A DNA stretch of 64,000 nt from JALYZC01 sp963725645 (GTDB lineage: Bacteria > Actinomycetota > Thermoleophilia > Solirubrobacterales > Solirubrobacteraceae): the NCBI GenBank assembly GCA_963725645.1, contig CAVRZD010000006.1:930001-994000 (forward strand), read 5' to 3'. The notes under the pieces were generated by a model. The model was not told the origin of the DNA. It did no database searches and saw only the letters and a list, made by a program, of their open reading frames with translations. Each line of letters opens with the position of its first letter. Within the stretch, counting starts at the first letter, position 1. This document shows positions 56,234 to 64,000 of this stretch, in pieces. The position numbers and the translations under genes were made by a program.

Positions 56234-56661
56234 CCCCCGCCCTGTCCCGCGACGCCGCCATGGTGCTCGGCCTGGCCGGCACCGCCATGCCCTTCGCGCG
56301 TACGCGCGAGGACGAGGCGGAGCGCTGGCTCCGAGTGCTGCGGCTGCACGGCGACGTCGCCGGCGCGCTTCAGTCGGTCGGCATCGGCGAGTCGCCGCTC
56401 CAGCATCCGCACAAGCCGGTCAGCTCGCCGGGGCTGGCGCGCGAGCCGCGCGACAGCGACGCGGTCGAGCAGGTGACGGGCCATGCCGCGCGCATCGCCG
56501 CCGAGCGCGGCGCTGCGACCGTGGCGACCGTGGACGTGCTCCGTGCGGCGATGCACGTCTACGGCGAGAGCTTCGACCGCGTGTTGCGGTCGTACGGCAC
56601 GGATCGCGACGAGGTGCTCGAGCGCATCGACCGCGTCGCCGCCGCGCCGCGCCGGGACTGA
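56230..56661 (+). CDS. Clp N-terminal-repeat-like protein
   Basis: 143 aa, ATGA overlap with the phosphatase. The C-terminal half VTGHAARIAAERGAATVATV, DVLRAAMHVYGESFDRVLRS and YGTDRDEVLERI follows the Clp-N helical repeat that in ClpA/B/C binds substrates or adaptors. No ATPase follows, so it is a stand-alone adaptor-like domain. Its place in the STAS/phosphatase operon suggests a regulatory role; otherwise unknown. Confidence 0.65.
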   Translation: MTPALSRDAAMVLGLAGTAMPFARTREDEAERWLRVLRLHGDVAGALQSVGIGESPLQHPHKPVSSPGLAREPRDSDAVEQVTGHAARIAAERGAATVATVDVLRAAMHVYGESFDRVLRSYGTDRDEVLERIDRVAAAPRRD

Positions 56662-56688
56662 GTTCTCGACCGGCGCCGCGCGCCGCTG

Positions 56689-56694
56689 TAGGTT
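56689..56694 (+). promoter_or_regulatory. -10 box TAGGTT, near-leaderless
   Basis: TAGGTT ends 10 nt before ATG 56705 with no Shine-Dalgarno between. Confidence 0.45.
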
Positions 56695-56704
56695 GCGCGC
56701 GGCG

Positions 56705-58468
56705 ATGAGGATCGAGGACTACGGCCTGATCGGGGACCTGCGGACGGCGGCGCTCGTCGGGCGCAACGGGTCGATCGACTGGCTGTGCCTGCCGCGCTTC
56801 GACTCCGGCGCCTGCTTCGCCGCGTTGCTCGGGGATGAGGGGCACGGCCGTTGGTTGATCGCGCCGGCGAGTGACGTGACCCGCACCGAGCGCCGGTACC
56901 GCCCCGGGACGCTCGTGCTGGAGACGGACTTCGAGACGGCCGACGGAGCGGTGCGCGTGATCGACTTCATGCCGAAGCGCGACGGCCCGCCGCAGCTCAT
57001 GAGGATCGTCGAGTGCCTGCGCGGCCGCGTGCCGATGCGCATGGAGCTGTGTCCGCGCTTCGACTACGGCGCGGTCGCCCCCATGGTGGAGCCGCGGGTC
57101 GACGGCGCGGCGGCCTTCGTTGGACCGGACGCGTTGCACCTGAGCACGCCGGTGAAGCTTGGGCTCGAGGACCGCACCGTGACCGCCGCCTTCACCGTCC
57201 CCGAGGGCGCGCGCGAGCGCTTCGTCATGAGCTGGCATCCGGCCTGGGAGCCGGCGCCGCCGACCGACGACGCGGAGGCCGCGCTCGCGCGCACGGAGGC
57301 GTTCTGGCGCGAGTGGTCCGACCGCTGCACCTACGAGGGCGAGTGGCGCGAGGCGGTGCTGACCTCGTTGATCGTGCTCAAAGCCCTGACGCACGACACG
57401 ACGGGCGGCATCGTCGCCGCCCCCACGACGTCGCTGCCCGAGGACCTCGGCGGCGTGCGCAACTGGGACTACCGCTTCACCTGGCTGCGCGACTCGGCGC
57501 TCGCGCTGCGCGCGATGCTCTCCACCGGCTACACCGAGGAGGCGCTCGCCTTCCGGCTCTGGACTGGCCGCGCCGCGGCCGGCGACCCCCGGGACGTGCA
57601 GATCATGTACGGCCTGGGCGGCGAGCGGCACCTGCCCGAGATGGAGCTCGACTGGCTGCCGGGCTACGAGGGATCGCGGCCCGTGCGCATCGGCAACGCG
57701 GCCGCCGACCAGTTCCAGCTCGACGTGTACGGGGAGGTCATCGGCGTGTTCTACGTGGGGGCCTCGCTCGCCGGGCGGATCGACCCTCAGGTGTGGGGGC
57801 GCGCGGTCCGGACCCTCGAGCTCCTCGACTCGTTCTGGCGCGAGCCCGACGAGGGGATGTGGGAGGTGCGCGGGCCGCGCCGGCACTTCACGCACTCCAA
57901 GGCGATGGCCTGGCTCGCCTACGACGTCATGGTGAAGCTGGCCGAGCGGCTCGGGCTGGAGGGCCCGGTGGACGACTGGAAGGCCACGCGCGACGAGATC
58001 CACGCGGAGGTCCTCGAGCACGGCTACGACGCGGAGCGCAACACGTTCACCCAGTCCTACGGCTCGAAGGAGCTGGACGCGAACGTCCTCAACATTCCCA
58101 TCGTCGGCTTCCTGCCAGGCGACGACGACCGGGTCACCGGCACGATCGAGGCCGTCCGCGCCGAACTGGGACGTGATGGGCTCCCGTCCCGCTATTCCAA
58201 CGTCGACACGGACGACGGACTGCCCGGCACCGAGGGCCAGTTCCTCGCCTGCTCCTTCTGGCTGGTCAGTGCGCTGGCGCTCAACGGCCGGCGCGACGAG
58301 GCGAAGGAGCTGATGGACCGGCTGCTGGCGCTGCGCAACGACCTCGGGCTGCTGGCCGAGGAGTACGACGTGGATGCGCAGCGCCAGATCGGCAACTTCC
58401 CGCAGGCGTTCAGCCACCTCGCCCTGGTGACGAGCGCGCAGGTCCTGGGCGGCGCCTCCGCGCCATGA
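56705..58468 (+). CDS. glycoside hydrolase family 15 (glucoamylase/trehalase-like)
   Basis: 587 aa. The N-terminal beta domain (RIEDYGLIGDLRTAALVGRN, GSIDWLCLPRFDSGACFAAL) and the (alpha/alpha)6 barrel (RNWDYRFTWLRDSALALRAM, PGYEGSRPVRIGNAAADQFQ, LDVYGEVIGVF) are diagnostic. Catalytic Glu candidates are in LDVYGE and in GLLAEEYDVDAQRQIGNFPQ. Cytoplasmic (no signal peptide); in actinobacteria such enzymes cleave trehalose or alpha-glucans. Downstream it converges on the transglycosylase gene. Confidence 0.94.
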   Translation: MRIEDYGLIGDLRTAALVGRNGSIDWLCLPRFDSGACFAALLGDEGHGRWLIAPASDVTRTERRYRPGTLVLETDFETADGAVRVIDFMPKRDGPPQLMRIVECLRGRVPMRMELCPRFDYGAVAPMVEPRVDGAAAFVGPDALHLSTPVKLGLEDRTVTAAFTVPEGARERFVMSWHPAWEPAPPTDDAEAALARTEAFWREWSDRCTYEGEWREAVLTSLIVLKALTHDTTGGIVAAPTTSLPEDLGGVRNWDYRFTWLRDSALALRAMLSTGYTEEALAFRLWTGRAAAGDPRDVQIMYGLGGERHLPEMELDWLPGYEGSRPVRIGNAAADQFQLDVYGEVIGVFYVGASLAGRIDPQVWGRAVRTLELLDSFWREPDEGMWEVRGPRRHFTHSKAMAWLAYDVMVKLAERLGLEGPVDDWKATRDEIHAEVLEHGYDAERNTFTQSYGSKELDANVLNIPIVGFLPGDDDRVTGTIEAVRAELGRDGLPSRYSNVDTDDGLPGTEGQFLACSFWLVSALALNGRRDEAKELMDRLLALRNDLGLLAEEYDVDAQRQIGNFPQAFSHLALVTSAQVLGGASAP

Positions 58469-58519
58469 CGCGGCTGCGCGCCGCGTGGGAGAAGCAGGGC
58501 TAGGGCGTGATCCGGCCGC

Positions 58520-59180
58520 TCAGCGGCCGTGCACGATCGCGTAGCAGTCCCAGTTGCTCGCGCCCGCTCCGCCGTTCCAGAGGCGGGCCGCGATGCGGTC
58601 CTGCTCGGCCTTCGGCGCGAGGTAGGCGGCCGGGCCGCTGCCGCCCGCGCCGCGCCAGGTGCTCGGGATGATCTGGTAGTAGCCGCTGGCTCCGGCCGAG
58701 TTGGGCGGGAGGTTCTGGCCGCCCGACTCGCAGTTCACGATCGCCCACGGGATCGCCCACGGGCCGTTGGACGACCCGCCGCTGAAGTCGTTCGCGGACT
58801 GCTGCTGCTGGGCCTGCAGGTCCGCGAGCTCGTGTTCGAGGTGGGCGCGATTGCCGCGGGTGGCCCGCAGCGCCTCCAGCCGCGCGGCGCGGGCGGGCGA
58901 GCTCGGCGCGCTTGGCGGCCAGCTCGGCTTGGACCTCCGCCTGCCGCTTCTCGAGCACCGCGATGTCGCCGGCCAGCTGATCGGCCAGCGCGCCGAAGCC
59001 GGCCGCGTCGGCCGAGAGGGAGTGCTCGCGCGAGCGGGCGCTGTCGATCTGGCCCTGCAGCGCCCCGGCGTCGGGCGCGGCCGCGGGCGCGCTGGGGAGG
59101 ACGGCCCAGACCGCGACGGGCAGGGCGGCAACCACCGCGAACGCGGCAGCGCGGGCTCGGAGGCGGCTCGGGCGGCTCAT
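58520..59180 (-). CDS. secreted coiled-coil transglycosylase (Rpf/SLT-like), frameshifted near 58895
   Basis: About 220 aa across one shift. Signal peptide (AAAFAVVAALPVAVWAVLPS), a coiled coil (LADQLAGDIAVLEKRQAEVQ, AELAAKRAELA), then after about 58895 the frame changes: LEALRATRGNRAHLEHELAD. The catalytic domain IPWAIVNCESGGQNLPPNSA with its Glu, GASGYYQIIPSTWRGAGGSG and NWDCYAIVHGR at the end is typical of the transglycosylase family close to resuscitation-promoting factors. It cleaves peptidoglycan glycan strands. GGCCGC-TCA-GCGGCC at the stop may terminate it. Confidence 0.85.
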
Positions 59181-59376
59181 GACTCGGCGCCTGCGGGGTT
59201 AGCTGTCGGGCTCGCGCGGTGCGCTACTCCACCGGCACTGTGTGGAGACTCGCCCCGAGGAAATCGGTGGTTCCCCCGCTCGTCCGCGGTCGTGCGCGGA
59301 CGATTCGGCGGGCGGCACCCTATCCGCCGCTCGGCCGGGACCACAAGGGCCGTGCGGGGTTATGGAGACCGGCGGA

Positions 59377-60870
59377 TCAGGTTCCCGGCGGACGGAACGC
59401 CTGCAGGATCTTGCTCGGCTCGCGGAACGTCGAGGCCGGGCTCGCCGGCCGGTAGTCGAAGCCGAGGCGGTCGAGGTAGCCCGAGGTCACGAGCTTCACC
59501 AGGTCGTGGTCGTTCGCGCGCGTCGCCCCGTGGTCGGGGTCGCCGGGGCACGCCACGCTGACGACGTGCTCCGGGCGCGGCAGGGTGGGAACGTCGAGCC
59601 GCGGCTTGGATGTCCAGTCGAAGGACCGCGCGATGTTCTGCGCGTAGGCGTCGCGCTTGCTCAGCGGCTTCAGGCCGAAGCGGTACTCGATCATCTTGAG
59701 GATCGACTCGAACCCGTAGGTCGTGTGGTCCACGTGGTCGCGGCGCGCCCAGGGCGACACCACGATCGACGGGATGCGCCAGCCCATCAGGCCGAAGTGC
59801 TTGTCGATGTCGCGGTCGTTGCGGTCGTCGGGAACCCGCGGCGGGCGCACGTGCTCGAAGAACCCGCCCCACTCGTCGTAGACGATGAACAGCGCGCCGC
59901 GCTTCCACTGCGGCGACTCCATGAACGCGTGGACGACGTCGGCCATGAACGCCTGCCCCGTGCGCACGTCGCCGTGTGGGTGCTCGTCCCCCGAGAGGCC
60001 GGGCCCCTCGCCTACGCTGCCCGCGAAGTTGGGGTCCACGTAGGAGACGTGCGGGAGCGTGCCGCTCTGGCAGCGCGCGTAGAACTCCGCGAGCGGGCCG
60101 GAGCGCGCGAGCCCCGGCGCGCCCCACAGCGCGCTGACCGGCACGTCGTTGAAGAAGTAGCGGTTGGACACGCCGGCCTTCTCGAGCGCCGCGAAGATCG
60201 TCGTGTCGGGGAAGCCGGTCTGGTACTGCGTCTGCGGTGGGAGGTCGTTCTCGATGTTGCCGTAGGAGGTGGCCGCGTGCATGTACTCGCGGTTGGGCAG
60301 CGTCGGCCCCATCAGCGAGCAGTGGAAGCGGTCGTACGTCGTGAACGCCGGCGCGACGTGCTGGATGAAGCCGAGGTCGCCCTTCTCGTAGTAGGAGATC
60401 GAGAAGACGTCGTTGTCGCCCGAGCGCAGGAAGCCGTCGCAGCGGCCGCCGTTGAGCTGCGTGCGCCCGCTCGTCCAGCCGTGGTCGGGGTCGGGGTGGC
60501 CGCACCCCTGCCAGTCGGGGGCGAGCCGGCGCGTGGAGAGCCGGTTGCCGCTCTTGTCCACGTAGCTGAGGCCGGCCTGCCGCCCGTCCGCCTTCGGCAT
60601 CCAGCCGAGGTAGTGGTCGAAGGAGCGGTTCTCCATCATCAGCACGACGATGGTGTCGATCGGCATGTTGCGCAGGCTGGGGAGCGCCACGCGCCGCTGA
60701 CGGCGCGCCGCCTCGGCGACCAGGGCGTCGGCGTCGAGCACGGTCCCCAGACCGGCCGCGAGGCCCGCCGTCAGCGCCGCGCGCTGGAGGAATTCGCGCC
60801 GGCGCAGGTACTCGTCGGGCGCCTCCGCCTCGAGGCGCTCCGCGCACCCGGGGTGCCGCAGGTCGGCCAT
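59377..60870 (-). CDS. Tat-exported phospholipase C/acid phosphatase-like phosphoesterase
   Basis: 497 aa. Twin-arginine-type start (DEYLRRREFLQRAALTAGLA), then the PF04185 fold: TIVVLMMENRSFDHYLGWMP, FHCSLMGPTLPNREYMHAAT, GDEHPHGDVRTGQAFMADVV, FIVYDEWGGFFEHVRPPRVP. The metal-binding Asp/Glu/His positions of phospholipase C and AcpA are present. Distinct from the propeller-fused phosphoesterase at 6164. Likely releases phosphate from lipids or phosphate esters outside the cell. A TAGGCT -10 (60879-60884, minus) is 8 nt upstream. Confidence 0.92.
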   Translation of the reverse strand: MADLRHPGCAERLEAEAPDEYLRRREFLQRAALTAGLAAGLGTVLDADALVAEAARRQRRVALPSLRNMPIDTIVVLMMENRSFDHYLGWMPKADGRQAGLSYVDKSGNRLSTRRLAPDWQGCGHPDPDHGWTSGRTQLNGGRCDGFLRSGDNDVFSISYYEKGDLGFIQHVAPAFTTYDRFHCSLMGPTLPNREYMHAATSYGNIENDLPPQTQYQTGFPDTTIFAALEKAGVSNRYFFNDVPVSALWGAPGLARSGPLAEFYARCQSGTLPHVSYVDPNFAGSVGEGPGLSGDEHPHGDVRTGQAFMADVVHAFMESPQWKRGALFIVYDEWGGFFEHVRPPRVPDDRNDRDIDKHFGLMGWRIPSIVVSPWARRDHVDHTTYGFESILKMIEYRFGLKPLSKRDAYAQNIARSFDWTSKPRLDVPTLPRPEHVVSVACPGDPDHGATRANDHDLVKLVTSGYLDRLGFDYRPASPASTFREPSKILQAFRPPGT

Positions 60871-60878
60871 TGCACCGA

Positions 60879-60884
60879 AGCCTA
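60879..60884 (-). promoter_or_regulatory. -10 box TAGGCT, leaderless-type, minus strand
   Basis: On the minus strand TAGGCT ends 8 nt before ATG 60870. It lies back to back with an identical box at 60930 for the divergent carotenoid oxygenase gene. Confidence 0.55.
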
Positions 60885-60929
60885 GTGCGAAGGGGCCGGA
60901 TCGCGCGTAGCTTCCCTGTGAACGCCGTG

Positions 60930-60935
60930 TAGGCT
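60930..60935 (+). promoter_or_regulatory. -10 box TAGGCT, leaderless-type, plus strand
   Basis: TAGGCT ends 6 nt before GTG 60942. Two divergent TAGGCT boxes 45 bp apart share this 71-bp gap, so both genes may use the same sigma factor. Confidence 0.55.
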
Positions 60936-60941
60936 GCGTCC

Positions 60942-62378
60942 GTGAGCCTGCACCTCGACGCGGCCACGCTTGCGACGGCCAACCCGTACCTCGGCGGGCC
61001 CTTCGCGCCGACGCACGACGAGCTCGAGCTGCACGACCTGCCGGTCGAGGGCAAGCTCCCCGACGACCTCGACGGCGTCTACGTGCGCAACGGCCCGAAC
61101 CCGCAGCACGAGCCGCGCGGGCGCTACCACTGGTTCGACGGCGACGGCATGGTCCACGCCGTCCACTTCGCCGACGGGCGCGCGTCCTACCGCAACCGCT
61201 GGGTGCGCACCGACGGGTTCGAGCGCGAGCGCGCCGCCGGCGAGCCCCTGTGGTCGGGAATCATCGAGCCGTTCTCCCAGAACCCGCCCGGCGAGCCCGA
61301 GAAGGACACGGCGAACACCGACCTGCTGCTGCACAACGATCGCCTGCTGGCGCTGTGGTACCGCGCCGGCCGGCCCTACGCGCTCGACCCGCTGACGCTG
61401 GAGACGCTCGGGCCCGAGGACTTCGGCGGCACGCTGCGCTGCGAGGTCTCCGCACACGCGAAGGTCGACGAGCGCACCGGCGAGTTGTGCTTCTTCGACT
61501 ACGGCGTCAAGCCCCCGTACATGCGCTACGGCGTCGCCGGCCCGGACGGCGCCGTGCGCCACTTCGTCGGGATCGACCTCCCGGGTCCGCGTCTGCCCCA
61601 CGACATGGCGATCACCGAGCGCCACTCGATCCTCATGGACCTGCCGCTGTTCGCCGACCCGGCGGCGGCCCGTGCCGGGCGGTTCAAGCTGCACTTCGAC
61701 CGCTCGACCCCCGCGCGCTTCGGGGTGATCCCGCGGTACGGCGCCGCCGAGGAGATCCGCTGGTTCGAGGTCTCGCCGTGCTTCATCTACCACTCGGTGA
61801 ACGCGTGGGAGGAGGGCGACGAGGTCGTGCTGGACGTGTGCCGCGTCAAGCAGCCCGAGCCGCGGGCGGACCTCGACGGTCCGCTCGCGCAGATGCTCTC
61901 CTACCTGCGTCTCGACGCGTGTATGCACCGCTACCGCTTCGACCTGCGCACGGGGCGCGCGACCGAGGAGCAGCTCGACGACGACAACAGCGAGTTCCCC
62001 TCGATCAACCAGGGCCGCGTCGGGCAGCGCACGCGCTACGCCTACAACATGCACATCTCCAACGACTCGACCCTGCTGTTCGACGGGCTCATCAAGTACG
62101 ACGTCGAGCGCGGGTCGGCGGAGACCTACTGGTTCGGCGACGGGCGCTGGGGGAGCGAGGCGCCGCTCGCGCCGCGGCCCGGCGCCACGGAGGAGGACGA
62201 CGGGTACCTCGTGTCCTACGTGTACGACGAGCGCGAGCAGCGCTCCGACGTCGAGGTGCTCGACGCCCGCGACCCGGTCGCCGGCCCGCTCGCGACCGTG
62301 CGGCTCCCCGTGCGCGTCCCGCTCGGCTTCCACGCCACCTGGGTCCCCGGAGAGCGGCTCCCGGGCGCTTCCGCCTGA
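60942..62378 (+). CDS. carotenoid cleavage oxygenase (RPE65 family)
   Basis: 478 aa, GTG start. Seven-bladed propeller with the Fe(II)-binding His set: EVSAHAKVDERTGELCFFDY, RLPHDMAITERHSILMDLPL, CFIYHSVNAWEEGDEVVLDV and PLGFHATWVPGERLPG. GVYVRNGPNPQHEPRGRYHW and WFDGDGMVHAVHF are also conserved. Cleaves double bonds of carotenoids or stilbene-like phenylpropenoids with O2. Cytosolic or peripheral. No carotenoid biosynthesis genes are nearby. Confidence 0.96.
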   Translation: MSLHLDAATLATANPYLGGPFAPTHDELELHDLPVEGKLPDDLDGVYVRNGPNPQHEPRGRYHWFDGDGMVHAVHFADGRASYRNRWVRTDGFERERAAGEPLWSGIIEPFSQNPPGEPEKDTANTDLLLHNDRLLALWYRAGRPYALDPLTLETLGPEDFGGTLRCEVSAHAKVDERTGELCFFDYGVKPPYMRYGVAGPDGAVRHFVGIDLPGPRLPHDMAITERHSILMDLPLFADPAAARAGRFKLHFDRSTPARFGVIPRYGAAEEIRWFEVSPCFIYHSVNAWEEGDEVVLDVCRVKQPEPRADLDGPLAQMLSYLRLDACMHRYRFDLRTGRATEEQLDDDNSEFPSINQGRVGQRTRYAYNMHISNDSTLLFDGLIKYDVERGSAETYWFGDGRWGSEAPLAPRPGATEEDDGYLVSYVYDEREQRSDVEVLDARDPVAGPLATVRLPVRVPLGFHATWVPGERLPGASA

Positions 62379-62391
62379 GCGGATTTCGCCG

Positions 62392-62562
62392 CTAGATGAT
62401 TGATTCGATGGCCGCGTGTGCGTGGGGGCGCGCGGGAGCAAGCTGGGCGGGGAAAGCAGGGCGAAGCCAATACCCGAGGTATGGGCGAGCCCGATGACCC
62501 CGATCCAGCGCAGCTAACCGCGCGTCATCCACGCGCGCGGGGTCGTGGAATCACTCATCTAG
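62392..62562 (-). repeat. structured inverted-repeat element, copy 2
   Basis: Same element as 2945-3112 but on the minus strand. Arms 62392-62425 and 62529-62562 pair over 34 positions with 3 mismatches and 4 G-T wobbles; their sequence is mostly unlike the arms of copy 1. Shared core blocks: the complement of TGGATGACGCGCG (62519-62531), the 21-nt block (62490-62510) and TGGGGGCGCGCG (62423-62434). A hairpin GCC-CATACC/GGTATT-GGC replaces GCCTTTGC/GCAAAGGC of copy 1. Read in its sense it begins in the TAG of the SnoaL-like gene. CTAG stands at both ends. Confidence 0.85.
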
Positions 62563-62993
62563 GCTCGACCGACGGCCTCGAGCGCCTCGGCGAGGGTCGG
62601 GAAGTTCGTCGCCGACACGATCAGGCCGTCGTCGAATCCGAACACGTACACGAAGTCGCGCTCGAGCTCCGTCCCGCTCTCGCCGGCCTGGGCGGTGATC
62701 CGGACCGGCACCACGACGGCGTCCCCCTCGGCGATGAACTCCTCGGGCTCGAAGTTGAAGCGCACGTGGTCGAGCCCCGCGCGCAGGCTCGCGGCCCACG
62801 TGGCCACGGCGTCGTGGCCGCGCGCCGGGGCGACGTCCGGCGTGGTGCGGCTGAAGTCGACCTCGACGTCGGGGTGATAACCGCGCAGCGCCGCCTCGAG
62901 CGCCGCCCGCGCCTCGGCTTCGTCGCGGACGCCGACCGCGACGTTCCAGACCTCGAAGCCCCGGCGGATGAGTTCGACGTTCCCGTCCGACAC
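62559..62993 (-). CDS. SnoaL-like (NTF2 fold) protein
   Basis: 144 aa from GTG 62993 (MSDGNVELIRRGFEVWNVAV, ALRGYHPDVEVDFSRTTPDV, ATWAASLRAGLDHVRFNFEP, FVYVFGFDDGLIVSATNFPT). An ATG at 63026 would add eleven residues that look less conserved. NTF2-like ligand-binding or isomerase fold; role unknown. Its TAG is the first triplet of repeat element copy 2. It is divergent from the pyrophosphorylase gene. Confidence 0.85.
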   Translation of the reverse strand: MSDGNVELIRRGFEVWNVAVGVRDEAEARAALEAALRGYHPDVEVDFSRTTPDVAPARGHDAVATWAASLRAGLDHVRFNFEPEEFIAEGDAVVVPVRITAQAGESGTELERDFVYVFGFDDGLIVSATNFPTLAEALEAVGRA

Positions 62994-63025
62994 GTGCCGC
63001 CAGTATGGCCTACGCGGGGACGCCA

Positions 63026-63031
63026 TAGGAT
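63026..63031 (+). promoter_or_regulatory. -10 box TAGGAT, leaderless-type
   Basis: TAGGAT ends 6 nt before GTG 63038. Confidence 0.5.
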
Positions 63032-63037
63032 GCGGCC

Positions 63038-64000
63038 GTGAGCGCGGAAGGGCTGCGTTTGTGCGAGGAGAAGATGCGGGCCGCGGGCGTGCACGACGTC
63101 GCGATCGCGACCTTCGCGCACTACTACCGCCAGCTGGAGGAGGGCGCGTCCGGCCTCGTGCCCGAGGCGGAGATCGAGGCGGTCGAGTCCGTCCCCGACG
63201 CCGAGGAGCTGCCGGAGCCGGCCGACGGCGCGCGCGAGGCGCTCGATCGCACGGTGGTCATCAAGCTCAACGGCGGCCTCGGCACCAGCATGGGCATGAC
63301 GAAGGCCAAGTCGCTGCTGCCGGTGAAGGACGGGCTCAGCTTCCTCGACGTGATCGCGCTGCAGGTGCTGGAGCTGCGTCGGCGCCATCGGGCGCGCGTC
63401 CCGCTCGTGCTGATGAACTCCTTCGCGACGCAGGAGGAGTCCCTCGCGGCGCTGCGCGCCCACGACGAGCTGGCGGGCGACCTCCCGCTGGACTTCGTCC
63501 AGAACAAGGAGCCCAAGCTCCTCGCGGACGACCTCGTCCCGGTCGAATGGCCGCCGAACCCCGAGCTCGAGTGGTGCCCGCCCGGACACGGCGACATCTA
63601 CACCGCGCTCGTGACCTCCGGCATGCTGGAGGCCCTGCTCGAGCACGGCTACGAGCACGCCTTCGTCTCCAACTCCGACAACCTCGGCGCGGTGCTGGAC
63701 CCGCGCATCCTCGCCTGGTTCGCGGCCGAGCGGATCCCGTTCCTGATGGAGGTCGCCGACCGCACCGAGGCCGACCGCAAGGGCGGCCACCTCGCCCGCC
63801 GGCGCGGATGGCCGCCTGCTCCTGCGCGAGATCGCACAGACGCCGGAGGCCGACCTCGACGCCTTCCAGGACGTCTCGCGCCACCGCTACTTCAACACGA
63901 ACTCGCTGTGGGTGAGCCTGCCCGCGCTGGCGGCGGCGCTGCGCGAGCGCGACAACGTCCTCGGGCTTCCGATGATCGTCAACCGCAAGACCGTGGATCC
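63038..64000 (+). CDS. UTP-glucose-1-phosphate uridylyltransferase (UDPGP type), partial, frameshifted near 63803
   Basis: GTG start, cut by the window end. The nucleotide-binding loop is VVIKLNGGLGTSMGMTKAKS, followed by VLMNSFATQEESLAALRAHD, VQNKEPKLLADDL, PPGHGDIYTALVTSGMLEAL and FVSNSDNLGAVLDPRILAWF. After GGHLARR an extra base near 63803 shifts the frame; the family sequence continues ADGRLLLREIAQTPEADLDA and HRYFNTNSLWVSLPALAAAL. Makes UDP-glucose from UTP and glucose-1-phosphate (eukaryote-like fold rather than GalU). Confidence 0.9.
   Translation, partial: MSAEGLRLCEEKMRAAGVHDVAIATFAHYYRQLEEGASGLVPEAEIEAVESVPDAEELPEPADGAREALDRTVVIKLNGGLGTSMGMTKAKSLLPVKDGLSFLDVIALQVLELRRRHRARVPLVLMNSFATQEESLAALRAHDELAGDLPLDFVQNKEPKLLADDLVPVEWPPNPELEWCPPGHGDIYTALVTSGMLEALLEHGYEHAFVSNSDNLGAVLDPRILAWFAAERIPFLMEVADRTEADRKGGHLARRRGWPPAPARDRTDAGGRPRRLPGRLAPPLLQHELAVGEPARAGGGAARARQRPRASDDRQPQDRGS

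Overview
The window is 64 kb of visibly very G+C-rich bacterial chromosome. It most likely comes from an actinomycete of the class Thermoleophilia (Solirubrobacterales-like). Reasons: an MCE operon, a WS/DGAT acyltransferase and an F420-type LLM oxidoreductase; GTG/TTG starts and NTGA stop-start overlaps throughout; many TAGGNT -10 boxes just upstream of start codons; and secreted proteins ending in a basic, Cys-containing C-terminal beta domain that I associate with this group. The taxonomic call is inference.

Layout. 1-4.6 kb: end of an MCE lipid-transport operon, broken by a 168-bp inverted-repeat element. 4.6-18.9 kb: HxlR regulator and DsbA-like protein, YncE/phosphoesterase, adenylate cyclase, enoyl-CoA hydratase plus SDR, ThDP enzyme, Ppx/GppA, AAA ATPase, LLM oxidoreductase and 2-hydroxyacid dehydrogenase. 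19.1-20.8 kb: a WxL-type surface protein and its DUF916-type partner, running straight into a tRNA-fMet gene. 20.77-26.58 kb: a decayed island bounded by 50-bp identical tRNA-fMet 3' ends, with two serine-recombinase C-terminal remnants, an IS110-family transposase with a candidate guide RNA, CAP-domain and other small secreted proteins, a broken gene and a lipase-like hydrolase. 26.7-30.2 kb: an operon of secreted beta-propeller paralogues. 30.6-33.3 kb: SnoaL, VOC and YCII proteins with an ECF42-type sigma factor. 33.4-37.1 kb: CocE-like hydrolase and GMC oxidoreductase. 37.4-41 kb: PEP-mutase-like enzyme, encapsulated ferritin plus encapsulin shell, and P450. 41-46 kb: GT39-like membrane protein, WS/DGAT and SDR. 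46.1-51.8 kb: ferredoxin, ferredoxin reductase and ferric-reductase-like membrane protein divergent from a two-component system, then ApbE. 51.8-58.5 kb: flavin amine oxidase, STAS antagonist, SpoIIE phosphatase, Clp-N-like protein and GH15 glucoamylase-like enzyme. 58.5-64 kb: transglycosylase, phospholipase C-like protein, carotenoid oxygenase, a second copy of the inverted-repeat element, SnoaL protein and UDP-sugar pyrophosphorylase (cut by the window end).

The strongest unexplained signal is the pair of elements at 2945-3112 and 62392-62562. They share core blocks, but their long outer stems and an internal hairpin differ in sequence while staying base-paired, and each follows the TAG stop of a same-strand gene. 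Second is the island at tRNA-fMet with a possible IS110 bridge RNA. About ten single-base frameshifts interrupt otherwise well-conserved genes, so the assembly probably contains indel errors; these genes are annotated across the shift.
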